Of a DNA stretch of 24,382 nucleotides, positions 14,312 to 22,357 are shown piece by piece. Position 1 is the stretch's first letter. Each line of letters starts with the position of its first letter. A program made the translations under genes and the position numbers. The notes beneath the pieces are model-generated. The model had not been told where the DNA came from. It saw nothing but the letters and a program-made list of their open reading frames with translations, and searched no databases. Source of the DNA: an uncultured Eubacteriales bacterium (lineage in GTDB: Bacteria > Bacillota > Clostridia > Oscillospirales > Acutalibacteraceae); the NCBI GenBank assembly GCA_934394855.1, contig CAKRRH010000028.1:1-24382 (forward strand), in the 5' to 3' direction.

Positions 14312-16268
14312 AAATCTTAAAAATATTTTGCTCTATCTTGCAGTTCCGTTGCTGATCGTTGTAATGGTTGCGGTGATGTGGGGGTCAAATCTACAGACAG
14401 CCGAGATGAAATATTCCGATATGCTCGATCTGTTCAAGCAAGATAAAATTGCGGAGTTTTCGCTGAATTTGTCAAGCCGTGAGCTTGATTATACCCTGCG
14501 TTCCGACCCGAAAACCGTGATTAAATATTCGGTTCCCGACTCCGAGCTTTTCATCAACGACTGGAAAGAGGTCACGAAAGAGCGTGACGAGCTCATCAAG
14601 AGCGGAACAATTAAAACCAACGGCAATGTACCATATGATTTCCGTTACGGCGGAGAAATGAACTGGCTTTACAGCTTCCTTCCGTCAATTTTGACAATCG
14701 CCGTTTGCGTGATTGTGCTTGTAATGATGACAAGGCGAATGAGCGCAATGGGCGGCGGTGATAAAACGCTTAATTTCGGCAAAATGAAATTCAAAAATAA
14801 TGCCGATGAAAAGAAAAAGACAAAATTTGCCGATGTTGCGGGTGCCGATGAAGAAAAGGCGGAGCTTGAAGAGGTTGTGGAATTCCTTAAAAGCCCCGAA
14901 AAATTTAATGAACTCGGCGCTCGAATTCCGAAAGGTGTTTTGCTTGTAGGCCCTCCCGGCACAGGTAAAACATTGCTTGCAAAAGCGGTTGCGGGCGAAG
15001 CCGGCGTTCCGTTTTTCTCAATTTCGGGTTCTGATTTTGTGGAAATGTTTGTCGGCGTCGGTGCGTCGCGTGTTCGTGATTTGTTTGAACAGGCGAAGAA
15101 AAATTCACCGGCAATCGTGTTCATTGACGAGATCGACGCAGTCGGTCGTCAAAGAGGCGCAGGTCTCGGCGGCGGTCATGATGAGCGAGAGCAAACGCTC
15201 AACCAGCTTCTTGTTGAGATGGACGGTTTCGGCGCAAATGAAGGCGTAATCGTAATTGCCGCAACAAACCGTGCGGACATTTTGGATAAAGCATTGTTAA
15301 GACCGGGTCGTTTTGACAGACAGATCGTTGTAAATTATCCCGATGTCAAAGGCCGAGAGGAAATTTTGAAGGTTCATTCAAGAGGAAAGCCACTCGGACC
15401 CGACGTCAATCTCAGAACAATTGCACAGTCGACCGCAGGCTTTACGGGCGCTGACCTTGAAAACCTGCTCAATGAAGCGGCATTGCTTGCTGTAAGAGAA
15501 GGCAAAAAAGCGATCGTTGAGAAGAACATTGAGGACGCAACCGTCAGAGTTATGATGGGTACTGAGAAGAAATCTCATGTCATCACCGACCGTGATAAGT
15601 GGATTACATCATATCACGAGGCAGGCCACGCGATCGTATCGTTCAATTTGCCGACTCAAGACCCCGTTCATCAGATCTCGATTATTCCGAGAGGCATGGC
15701 GGCAGGATATACGATGTATATTCCCGATAACGACAATCAGCACGTATCCAAGAAGAAAATGACCGAGGACATTTGCTCGTTACTCGGCGGCAGAGCGGCT
15801 GAGGCATTGACTCAGGACGATATTTGCACAGGCGCTTCAAATGACATTCAGCGTGCAACCGAAAATGCGAGAGCAATGGTTACGAAATATGGATTCAGCG
15901 AAAAAATCGGTCCGATTTGCCTCGGCAACGACCAGGGTGAAGTGTTCCTTGGCAGAGATTTCTCATCAACACCGAGCTATTCCGAAAAGATTTCCGCAGT
16001 CATTGATGAGGAAATCGAGCGAATCGTTTCGACCGAATATGATCACGCAATCAGCATTTTGAAAGCGCACATGGATAAGCTTGACGCTGTTGCAAAAGAG
16101 CTTTTCTATAATGAAAAGATTGACGGCGAGCGTTTCAAGGACATCATGAACGGTGCGGCACCTTTGATTGACGAGGCTGAGAAGCCGGAGACGGATGACT
16201 CTCATTCAAATGATGAACAAAAGGCTTTCACACCTGAAAGTGACATTTTCGATCACGACGATAAATAA
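14307..16268 (+). CDS. ftsH: ATP-dependent zinc metalloprotease FtsH, probable AUU start
   Basis: 653 aa if started at ATT 14307. No ATG, GTG or TTG is near the strong AAAGGAG (14291-14297); ATT lies 9 bases after it and gives the basic N-terminus KNLKN before helix 1 (about 7-26). The first standard start, TTG at 14328, is 30 bases away and loses those charges. ATC at 14304 is another option. Helix 2 is at about 122-141. The AAA domain has Walker A GPPGTGKT (215-222), Walker B VFIDEIDA (271-278) and the second region of homology ending RPGRFDR. The protease has HEAGH (437-441) and the third zinc ligand D513. The acidic tail is typical. FtsH degrades membrane and regulatory proteins. It overlaps tilS by 5 bases. 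Confidence 0.93.
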   Translation: MKNLKNILLYLAVPLLIVVMVAVMWGSNLQTAEMKYSDMLDLFKQDKIAEFSLNLSSRELDYTLRSDPKTVIKYSVPDSELFINDWKEVTKERDELIKSGTIKTNGNVPYDFRYGGEMNWLYSFLPSILTIAVCVIVLVMMTRRMSAMGGGDKTLNFGKMKFKNNADEKKKTKFADVAGADEEKAELEEVVEFLKSPEKFNELGARIPKGVLLVGPPGTGKTLLAKAVAGEAGVPFFSISGSDFVEMFVGVGASRVRDLFEQAKKNSPAIVFIDEIDAVGRQRGAGLGGGHDEREQTLNQLLVEMDGFGANEGVIVIAATNRADILDKALLRPGRFDRQIVVNYPDVKGREEILKVHSRGKPLGPDVNLRTIAQSTAGFTGADLENLLNEAALLAVREGKKAIVEKNIEDATVRVMMGTEKKSHVITDRDKWITSYHEAGHAIVSFNLPTQDPVHQISIIPRGMAAGYTMYIPDNDNQHVSKKKMTEDICSLLGGRAAEALTQDDICTGASNDIQRATENARAMVTKYGFSEKIGPICLGNDQGEVFLGRDFSSTPSYSEKISAVIDEEIERIVSTEYDHAISILKAHMDKLDAVAKELFYNEKIDGERFKDIMNGAAPLIDEAEKPETDDSHSNDEQKAFTPESDIFDHDDK

Positions 16269-16281
16269 ATGATAAAATCGG

Positions 16282-16320
16282 CTCGGACATTTGGTAACAC
16301 ATCTGTCCGAGTTTGTTTTA
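16282..16320 (+). terminator. Terminator of the dnaX-ftsH operon
   Basis: CTCGGACA (16282-16289) pairs with TGTCCGAG (16304-16311) and is followed by TTTGTTTTA. The ribosome site of the next gene comes almost immediately afterwards, so that gene may depend on read-through. Confidence 0.8.
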
Positions 16321-16335
16321 TGAGGAGATGATTTT

Positions 16336-17268
16336 ATGTGGTGGATTTGGTTGATTGCGGCGGTAGCCTTGCTCATAATTCTAACCTTGATAATATGCTC
16401 GTTCACGGCGAAATATATGCTTCACCCGAAAAATCCGAGAGGTGAAGCGGCAATGCAGAGTGAAACCGATTTCTGGGGATTTGACAGGGCGGTTTTTGAT
16501 AGCTACGACAAAGAAAAAATAAGCATAAAATCGCAATATGGCTACACCCTCGGCGGCCGGTACATAAAGTCCGATTGCCCGAAAAAAGACGGTATTCGGC
16601 GTGTTGCGGTGATTTGCCACGGGTTCACATCGTCGCTTTTCGGCAGCGTTAAGTATGCGAGAATTTATCTGTCGCTCGGTTTTGACTGCGTAATATACGA
16701 CCACCGCAACCACGGCGACAACGAACGCAATTTCACATCAATGGGTTGGTATGAAAAGGACGATTTGAAAACGGTTTGCGACTTTGTTCGTGACAGATTC
16801 AAGGGCGAGAGGTTGATTATCGGAACGCACGGCGAGAGCATGGGAGCGGCAACGGTAATGCTTGAATCGGGAGAAGATGATAATCTTGATTTTGTTGTGG
16901 AGGATTGCGGCTATTCAACGCTTGAGGAGCAGGTTGATTGCTCGATCAAAGCGCTGTTTCATCTTCCGAAATATCCGTTTGTGCCGATCTCATCAAGGCT
17001 CATTAGGCTTAAATACGGCTTTAAAATGAGCGATGTGCGCCCGATTGACGGCGTTGCACGGTCGAAAATGCCGATGCTGTTTATTCATGGCGAGAACGAT
17101 AAATTTGTGCCCTATTATATGCTCAAAGAGAATTATAACGCGAAGAAAATCGGATATAAAGAGATGATCAGCGTAAAAGGTGCGGCTCATGCGGAGTCGG
17201 TAAAGGTGGATTTTAACGCATATTATAATTATATTGAGTCCTTCCTTAAAAAAATCGGCGCATTATGA
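16336..17268 (+). CDS. Membrane-anchored alpha/beta hydrolase
   Basis: 310 aa. A single N-terminal helix (about 3-23) anchors the protein; the short start MWW suggests a signal anchor. The hydrolase domain has the oxyanion motif CHGF (94-97), the nucleophile elbow GESMG with S168, the acid D255 in HGENDKFVP and the base H285 in GAAHAES, so the catalytic triad is complete. It resembles the YqkD/BAAT-like serine esterase and peptidase group. TGAGGAG precedes the ATG. It follows the ftsH terminator by 15 bases with no clear promoter of its own. The substrate is unknown; the domain may act on either side of the membrane depending on topology. Confidence 0.88.
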   Translation: MWWIWLIAAVALLIILTLIICSFTAKYMLHPKNPRGEAAMQSETDFWGFDRAVFDSYDKEKISIKSQYGYTLGGRYIKSDCPKKDGIRRVAVICHGFTSSLFGSVKYARIYLSLGFDCVIYDHRNHGDNERNFTSMGWYEKDDLKTVCDFVRDRFKGERLIIGTHGESMGAATVMLESGEDDNLDFVVEDCGYSTLEEQVDCSIKALFHLPKYPFVPISSRLIRLKYGFKMSDVRPIDGVARSKMPMLFIHGENDKFVPYYMLKENYNAKKIGYKEMISVKGAAHAESVKVDFNAYYNYIESFLKKIGAL

Positions 17269-17285
17269 TTTGTAATTCGGATATG

Positions 17286-17319
17286 AAAAAAGCTATTCGT
17301 TAAAAACGAATAGCTTTTT
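17286..17319. terminator. Bidirectional terminator between convergent genes
   Basis: AAAAAGCTATTCGTT and its exact complement form a 15-bp stem around an AAA loop, with T-runs on both strands. It lies between the alpha/beta hydrolase and the minus-strand ABC exporter gene. Confidence 0.9.
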
Positions 17320-17336
17320 GTTTTGCATTATTTTTA

Positions 17337-19049
17337 TCATTTGTTGGCACAGTTGTAAATTTCTTTATATACTTCGCAATTTTCCAACAACTGCTCATGA
17401 GTTCCAAGCCCGACAGCCTTGCCGTCGTCAAGCACTAAAATCTTGTCGGCACTCATAACCGACGCTGTTCTTTGCGAAATGATTATGGTAGTCGGCTTAA
17501 ACGGCAGATTTTTGATTGAACGGCGAAGCTCAAGATCGGTCGCATAATCAAGAGCCGATGAGGAATCGTCCAAAATGAGGATTTTCGGCTTTTTGACAAT
17601 GGCACGGGCAACCGACAGACGCTGACGCTGACCGCCTGAAAAATTCTTTCCGTTTTGCGCAACCGGCGAATCAAGCCCCTTGTCCAGTTTCGCCACAAAT
17701 TCATATGCCTGTGCGGTTTTGAGCGCGTCAATGATTTCTTCATCGTCGGCGTCGTTGTTGCCCCAACGAATATTATCTCTGATCGTTCCTGAAAACAGCG
17801 CCGCTGTTTGCAAAACGATTCCGACAAACGAGCGAAGCGTTTCGTTATTATATGTTTTAACATCTTTTCCGAATATTTTTACAACGCCTTTGGTTGCCTC
17901 ATAAAAATGCGGAATCATCATTGCAACCGAGGTTTTGCCCGAACCCGTCGAGCCGATTATTCCGAGCGTTTCACCTGCGTTCAGAGTGAACGATATATCC
18001 TGCAAGGCGGCTTCGGGCGAGTTGTTGTAATTAAGCGAAACATTGTCAAAGCAAACAGCCGGAGCCGAAGCGTTTTCGGGTGAGCCGTCGGCATATTGAT
18101 TGTCGTCTTCGGGAAGCTGCAAAACATCGTTGATTCGTGCAGCACTTGCAAATGATTTATTTGTCAAAATTACGGTATTTGCAAGCTTTACAAGCTCAAC
18201 CAAAATCTGCGACATATAGTTATACAGCGCAACAACGGCGCCCTGAGTCAAAAGACCCGAATCAACACGAATCGCACCTACATAAATCAAAACGGCGATT
18301 GCAAGGTTGATTAAAACATAGGTAAGCGGATTGAGAAGCGCCGAAATCCGACCGACAAATATCTGAGATTTATTAAGCTCCGAGTTTTCATCTTCAAACT
18401 TTGATTTTTCCGATTTTTCAAGGCAAAACGCACGAATGACCCTGATTCCGAGGAGATTTTCACGGGTGCGTTTGAGAACCTTATCAAGCTTGCCCTGAAC
18501 TTTTTTATAAAGCGGAATGGTGATGAGCAATATTGCGAAAACGACCGCAAAAAGCACGGCAATTGTGATTACAAAAACGATTGATGATTGCGGGTCGATC
18601 AAAAATGCCATGAACAATGCGCCGAAAACGATGAACGGCGAACGAAGCGCCAGTCGCAAAATCATGTTTACGCCGTTTTGGAGCTGGTTGACATCGGTGG
18701 TCATTCGGGTAATTATTGTGGAATTGCCGAGATAGTCAAGCTGTGAAAATGAGAGGGAATTGATTTTTTTGAACATATCCGAACGAAGTCCGGTTGCAAA
18801 TCCGACAGCTGATTTTGCGGCGAAATATTGTGCTGTGAGCGCAAAGCCCAGACCGCAAATTCCGAAAAGCACAAGCAATCCGCACATTTTAAATATATAT
18901 GGCTTGTCTGCGTTTTTGATTCCGACATCGATTATTTGCTGCATGATGAGCGGCACGAGCAGTTCGAAAATTACCTCGCACAGCTTAAAAAGCGGCGCTA
19001 AAAGCGTTTGCGGAATATATCCTTTAAAATATTTTAAAAGGTGCTTCAA
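17337..19049 (-). CDS. ABC exporter half (TM287/BmrC-like), degenerate ATPase site
   Basis: 570 aa, a fused membrane and ATPase exporter half. The membrane part (about 15-300) has six helices. The ATPase has Walker A GSTGSGKT (366-373), signature FSGGQRQR (470-477) and Walker B LILDD (491-495). The usual catalytic glutamate is D495, and the switch histidine is Q526 in ISQR. These two changes, with the tail GLGTHEQLLENCEVYKEIY, mark the degenerate subunit of heterodimeric exporters such as TM287/TM288 and BmrC/BmrD. Such a subunit needs a catalytic partner, normally the next gene; here a terminator follows instead. The start is TTG with GGAGG 10 bases upstream. It lies 33 bp after the AraC-type gene on the same strand and is probably cotranscribed with it. 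Confidence 0.93.
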   Translation of the reverse strand: MKHLLKYFKGYIPQTLLAPLFKLCEVIFELLVPLIMQQIIDVGIKNADKPYIFKMCGLLVLFGICGLGFALTAQYFAAKSAVGFATGLRSDMFKKINSLSFSQLDYLGNSTIITRMTTDVNQLQNGVNMILRLALRSPFIVFGALFMAFLIDPQSSIVFVITIAVLFAVVFAILLITIPLYKKVQGKLDKVLKRTRENLLGIRVIRAFCLEKSEKSKFEDENSELNKSQIFVGRISALLNPLTYVLINLAIAVLIYVGAIRVDSGLLTQGAVVALYNYMSQILVELVKLANTVILTNKSFASAARINDVLQLPEDDNQYADGSPENASAPAVCFDNVSLNYNNSPEAALQDISFTLNAGETLGIIGSTGSGKTSVAMMIPHFYEATKGVVKIFGKDVKTYNNETLRSFVGIVLQTAALFSGTIRDNIRWGNNDADDEEIIDALKTAQAYEFVAKLDKGLDSPVAQNGKNFSGGQRQRLSVARAIVKKPKILILDDSSSALDYATDLELRRSIKNLPFKPTTIIISQRTASVMSADKILVLDDGKAVGLGTHEQLLENCEVYKEIYNCANK

Positions 19050-19082
19050 CTTAAAAAATCCTCCATGATTTTTGGCATAATA

Positions 19083-19916
19083 TTATTTTGACTTCGGAGC
19101 GTCGAGCGTTGGCGATGAGCCGAAATGCTTTTTATATGCACGATAAAACGACGAATAATCGTTAAATCCGCAAAGCCGTGATACATCACCGATTGCCTCT
19201 CCGGTCTTGATTCGCTCTCTTGCGAAAAGCAAGCGCTTGATCATGATATATTCCCAAACAGCCGAGCCTGTTGCCGATTTAAAGATTCGGTTAACCTGAG
19301 ATTTTGACAAAAAGAACCGTTCGCTGATCGTTTCAAGATTTATCTGTTCAAAAAGGTGGTTGTTGACATATCCGATAATGTCGTTCGCCGACCCCTGCTT
19401 TTCTTTATAATCCTGTGCGTCGTGCCGTTTGTCATAGCACATTGCAAGCTCGTAGATCACCGGCAGGAGATAGGCAATCGTGTGCGTTCTCATCTCATCT
19501 CCGCTGACCTCGTCGTTTGCAAGCTCCAAAATATGCGCCTGCAGCAGTTCGTTATTCAGCTCGCTTTTACGATATAGGTTCAATTGACCCAAAGGTCTTC
19601 GTGTAAACGGACGAAGCAGCTTTGTTTCATCTATCATTCCGTTGAAAACCGACGGCAAAAAGTGAATTGACACATATTCATACGGCTTAGTCGATTTTAT
19701 TGATAATGTGTGCGCTTCGGACGGACGCATCAGCAAAATGTCACCGGGGAGGAGTTCATATTCCGTGCCCTCAATGTTATAGCTGCCAAGCCCCCGAATG
19801 AAATAATACAGCTCAAACATCTCGTGAGCGTGCATTTCGCAGTCGTTCGGATTCGGCACGGCAACATAATCCTTATGCACCGAAATACCGCTGTCCTGAA
19901 AATAAAAGCTTTGCAA
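19083..19916 (-). CDS. AraC/XylS-family regulator of the exporter / bile salt hydrolase island
   Basis: 277 aa from a TTG start with GGTGA 6 bases upstream. The N-terminal cupin sensor shows EMHAHEMFELYYFIRG (27-42) and LLPGDILLMRPSEAHTL (56-72). The C-terminal double helix-turn-helix has ISERFFLSKSQVNRIFKSATG and IGDVSRLCGFNDYSSFYRAY. It lies upstream of the ABC exporter half and divergent from the Gfo-like and choloylglycine hydrolase genes. Two direct repeats at 19961-20002 overlap its own promoter and flank the divergent one, consistent with autorepression plus activation of the opposite unit. The ligand is unknown; a sugar or a bile compound are both possible. Confidence 0.92.
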   Translation of the reverse strand: MQSFYFQDSGISVHKDYVAVPNPNDCEMHAHEMFELYYFIRGLGSYNIEGTEYELLPGDILLMRPSEAHTLSIKSTKPYEYVSIHFLPSVFNGMIDETKLLRPFTRRPLGQLNLYRKSELNNELLQAHILELANDEVSGDEMRTHTIAYLLPVIYELAMCYDKRHDAQDYKEKQGSANDIIGYVNNHLFEQINLETISERFFLSKSQVNRIFKSATGSAVWEYIMIKRLLFARERIKTGEAIGDVSRLCGFNDYSSFYRAYKKHFGSSPTLDAPKSK

Positions 19917-19949
19917 AGCCTAATCACCAACTTTTACAAATATAATGAT

Positions 19950-19978
19950 ATTTTACCATACTATGCGTTTATTTGCAA
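19950..19978 (-). promoter_or_regulatory. Promoter of the second AraC-type gene and exporter half
   Basis: On the minus strand, TTGCAA (19973-19978) is 17 bp from TAAAAT (19950-19955), with TG one base before the -10. The first direct repeat (19961-19980) covers the -35 and spacer, so a regulator bound there would block it. Confidence 0.65.
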
Positions 19979-20002
19979 TACACTATGCGAAAAAATGCAA
20001 TA
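19961..20002 (+). promoter_or_regulatory. Two direct repeats, likely AraC-type operator
   Basis: CTATGCG-N6-TGCAATA occurs at 19961-19980 and again at 19983-20002, a 22-bp period (about two helical turns). This is the usual geometry for an AraC-family dimer. Copy 1 overlaps the minus-strand promoter; copy 2 ends about 20 bp before the plus-strand -10. The intervening six bases differ between copies, so the conserved halves look selected. Confidence 0.7.
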
Positions 20003-20023
20003 GAATTGCAAAATAAATTATTG

Positions 20024-20029
20024 TATAAT
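20024..20029 (+). promoter_or_regulatory. -10 box of the Gfo-like / choloylglycine hydrolase unit
   Basis: A perfect TATAAT lies 38 bases before the start codon, but the -35 position (20001-20006, TAGAAT) is poor. A good -10 with a poor -35 next to a regulator repeat suggests an activator-dependent promoter. Confidence 0.55.
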
Positions 20030-20067
20030 GAAAATGTTGAGTATATTATCAGTTTTTCAGGAGGAAA

Positions 20068-21192
20068 ATGAAATTGGAGAAAATGAAACTCGGCATAATC
20101 GGAATGGGCGAAATCGGCATTGATTATGCAAGAAAGGCACTCGATGAAGATAAATGTTCGGGGGTTTTGCTTTTGGCGGTTTGCGATTCCGATCCAAAAA
20201 GCCTTGAAAAAGCACAGGACGAAATGCCCGATTCTGTTAAGGTTTATTCAAATGCGGTTGAAATGCTCGATTCGGGTGCGGTGGATTCCTGCATTATCTG
20301 CTCATCGAACTATGAACGCATGACCTATTTGGCAGAGTGCGCAAAGCGAAACATAAATGTGATGATCGTGAACCCTGTCGGGGCATATACTAAGCAAATA
20401 TCGTCAGCGGCTGCCGAATTAGGCGAATCAAAATCGGTAATCTGCACGGCGTTTGAAGAAAGAACAGACCCGCTGTATATTCGCCTTAAACGAATCATTG
20501 ACAGCGGCGAATTCGGCAAAATCAAGCGTATGTCGATGATCTATACCGATTGCTATCGCACAAACGCATATTATGATGGCGAAAAGGGTGCGCTCAAAAC
20601 AGGATTTGCAACGACGGGCGGCGGAATCATCATCAATGAATGTTTTGAAAAGCTGGACATGATCTGTTCGCTGATCGGCTTGCCGAAAACCGTTCAAAGC
20701 GTGCTTCATATGAATAAGCACCGCAAAATAAATTGCGAGGACGACGCATTTGCATATTTTGAATTTGAAAACGGCGCAACGGGCACATTTACAACATCGA
20801 TCGGCGACGCACCCGGCACCGACAGATTTGAGATTGACTTTGATTGCGGAAAAATCGTTTGCGAGGACGGCATTTTGAAAATATGGCAGTCGGAAACGGC
20901 AGAGAGCGAATGGGCAAGCTCATGTGCGTGCGGAGTTGAGAAACCCGAATATGAATATTACGAATATAAACCAAAGTTTGATAAATCGGGAAAAACGGGA
21001 ATAATAAATTCATTTGCGGATAAAGTGAACGGTGAAGACGGCTTTGAGGCGGACATTTATGAAGCAAAAAATGCGCTGACGCTTTGCAACGCAATCTATT
21101 TGTCGGCGTTTCTGGGTCGCACGGTCGAAATACCGTTTGATGAGGATTTATATTACAAAGAACTGCTGAAAGCGGTAAAAGCGACAAGATAA
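20068..21192 (+). CDS. Gfo/Idh/MocA-like protein lacking the usual catalytic residues
   Basis: 374 aa. The N-terminal Rossmann motif LGIIGMGEIG (8-17) and the overall family length are clear. However, the EKP motif that carries the catalytic lysine reads VNP (101-103), and the second motif reads GGGIIINECFEKLD (184-197), with Asn in place of the common Asp and Glu194 in place of the catalytic His. The protein may bind cofactor without oxidoreductase activity, or use a different chemistry. AGGAGG (20059-20064) is only 3 bases from the ATG and 9 from the in-frame TTG at 20074, so the true start may be TTG. It is the first gene of the unit divergent from the second AraC-type gene, 30 bp before the choloylglycine hydrolase. 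Confidence 0.9.
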   Translation: MKLEKMKLGIIGMGEIGIDYARKALDEDKCSGVLLLAVCDSDPKSLEKAQDEMPDSVKVYSNAVEMLDSGAVDSCIICSSNYERMTYLAECAKRNINVMIVNPVGAYTKQISSAAAELGESKSVICTAFEERTDPLYIRLKRIIDSGEFGKIKRMSMIYTDCYRTNAYYDGEKGALKTGFATTGGGIIINECFEKLDMICSLIGLPKTVQSVLHMNKHRKINCEDDAFAYFEFENGATGTFTTSIGDAPGTDRFEIDFDCGKIVCEDGILKIWQSETAESEWASSCACGVEKPEYEYYEYKPKFDKSGKTGIINSFADKVNGEDGFEADIYEAKNALTLCNAIYLSAFLGRTVEIPFDEDLYYKELLKAVKATR

Positions 21193-21222
21193 GAGAATTA
21201 TTTTTGAAAGGGAGAACGGAAG

Positions 21223-22197
21223 ATGTGCACAGCGGCAACATATAAAACAAAAGATTTTTATTTCGGAAGAACGCTCGATTATGAATTTTCATACGGTGAT
21301 GAAATCACAGTTACACCGAGAAATTATCCGTTTAAAATGCGCCATTCGGACGATATTTTGACTCATTATGCAATGATCGGCACAGCGCACATAGCAGACG
21401 GCTATCCGCTCTATTATGACGCAGTGAACGAAAAAGGACTTTGCGTTGCCGGTTTAAATTTCGTCGGCAATGCGGAATATTTCAAACCTGTTCCCGACAA
21501 GACCAATATTGCGCAGTTTGAGCTGATTCCGTTAATTTTGGGCAAATGCGAGTCGGTTGATGAGGCTGAAAATATGTTAAAAAACATCAACTTTACCGAT
21601 ACGCCGTTCAGTGAAAAGCTGCCGATCGGCAGGCTCCATTGGATAATTTCGGACAAAAACCGTTCAATCACCGTCGAATCGGTCAAAGACGGACTTAAAA
21701 TATATGATAATCCGGTCGGCGTTTTAACAAATAATCCGCCGTTTGACAAGCAGATGTTTGCGCTGAATAATTATATGAACCTGTCCGCAAAATCACCGAA
21801 TAATAATTTTTCCGACAACCTTTCGCTTGAACAATACAGCAGGGGAATGGGTGCGCTCGGACTTCCCGGCGATTTGTCGTCGCAGTCACGCTTTGTCAGG
21901 GTTGCATTTGTCAAGATGAATTCAAAATCGGGTGATGACGAGCTTTCAAGCGTCGGTCAGTTTTTCCATATACTCGGCTCGGTCGATCAACAAAGAGGCT
22001 GCTGCGAGCTGGAACAGGGAAAATATGAAATCACGATTTACACATCATGCTGCAACGCAGACCGTGGAATTTACTACTACACAACCTACAATAATCATCG
22101 GATAAACGCAGTTAATATGCATAACGCTCCGCTTGACGGCGCAGAGCTTTCACGATATGCTTTGCTCGATGATGAGGACATAAACTATCAAAACTAA
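21223..22197 (+). CDS. bsh: Choloylglycine hydrolase family, probable bile salt hydrolase
   Basis: 324 aa, an Ntn hydrolase whose nucleophile is Cys2, exposed after removal of Met1 (MCTA). Other active-site residues are in place: R16 and D19 in FGRTLDYE, N79 in VAGLNF, the VLTNNPPF block with N171, and R223 in SRFVR. VAGLNF resembles bile salt hydrolases more than penicillin V acylases, which usually have Tyr at the Asn79 position. The enzyme would release glycine or taurine from conjugated bile acids in the cytoplasm. There is no signal peptide. GGGAGA and GGAAG precede the ATG. It follows the Gfo-like gene in one unit and is closed by a strong terminator. A penicillin acylase or other amide hydrolase remains possible. 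Confidence 0.88.
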   Translation: MCTAATYKTKDFYFGRTLDYEFSYGDEITVTPRNYPFKMRHSDDILTHYAMIGTAHIADGYPLYYDAVNEKGLCVAGLNFVGNAEYFKPVPDKTNIAQFELIPLILGKCESVDEAENMLKNINFTDTPFSEKLPIGRLHWIISDKNRSITVESVKDGLKIYDNPVGVLTNNPPFDKQMFALNNYMNLSAKSPNNNFSDNLSLEQYSRGMGALGLPGDLSSQSRFVRVAFVKMNSKSGDDELSSVGQFFHILGSVDQQRGCCELEQGKYEITIYTSCCNADRGIYYYTTYNNHRINAVNMHNAPLDGAELSRYALLDDEDINYQN

Positions 22198-22206
22198 GCT
22201 TATTGA

Positions 22207-22235
22207 AAAAAAGGACGGCAAAGCCGTCTTTTTTA
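22207..22235 (+). terminator. Terminator after the bile salt hydrolase gene
   Basis: GGACGGC and GCCGTCTT pair around an AAA loop, with an A-run before and a T-run after. Confidence 0.9.
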
Positions 22236-22295
22236 TATGCACCGATATTCTTTTCGACAATTATTGACAAATGTCGGAAAATGCCATTTTTTACA

Positions 22296-22324
22296 TTGCA
22301 TTTGTTGCTGATTTATGGCATAAT
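22296..22324 (+). promoter_or_regulatory. Promoter of the phospholipid gene pair
   Basis: TTGCAT (22296-22301), 17 bp, then CATAAT (22319-22324) with TG one base before the -10. It lies 33 bp before the plsC-like start codon. Confidence 0.6.
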
Positions 22325-22357
22325 GTTTACAATATTTGTATTATGAGGGGTAGTTTT

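Noticed and set aside
22271..22357. Upstream start of the acyltransferase
   Set aside because: The frame runs through a convincing promoter (22296-22324); the Met at 22358 has the ribosome site.
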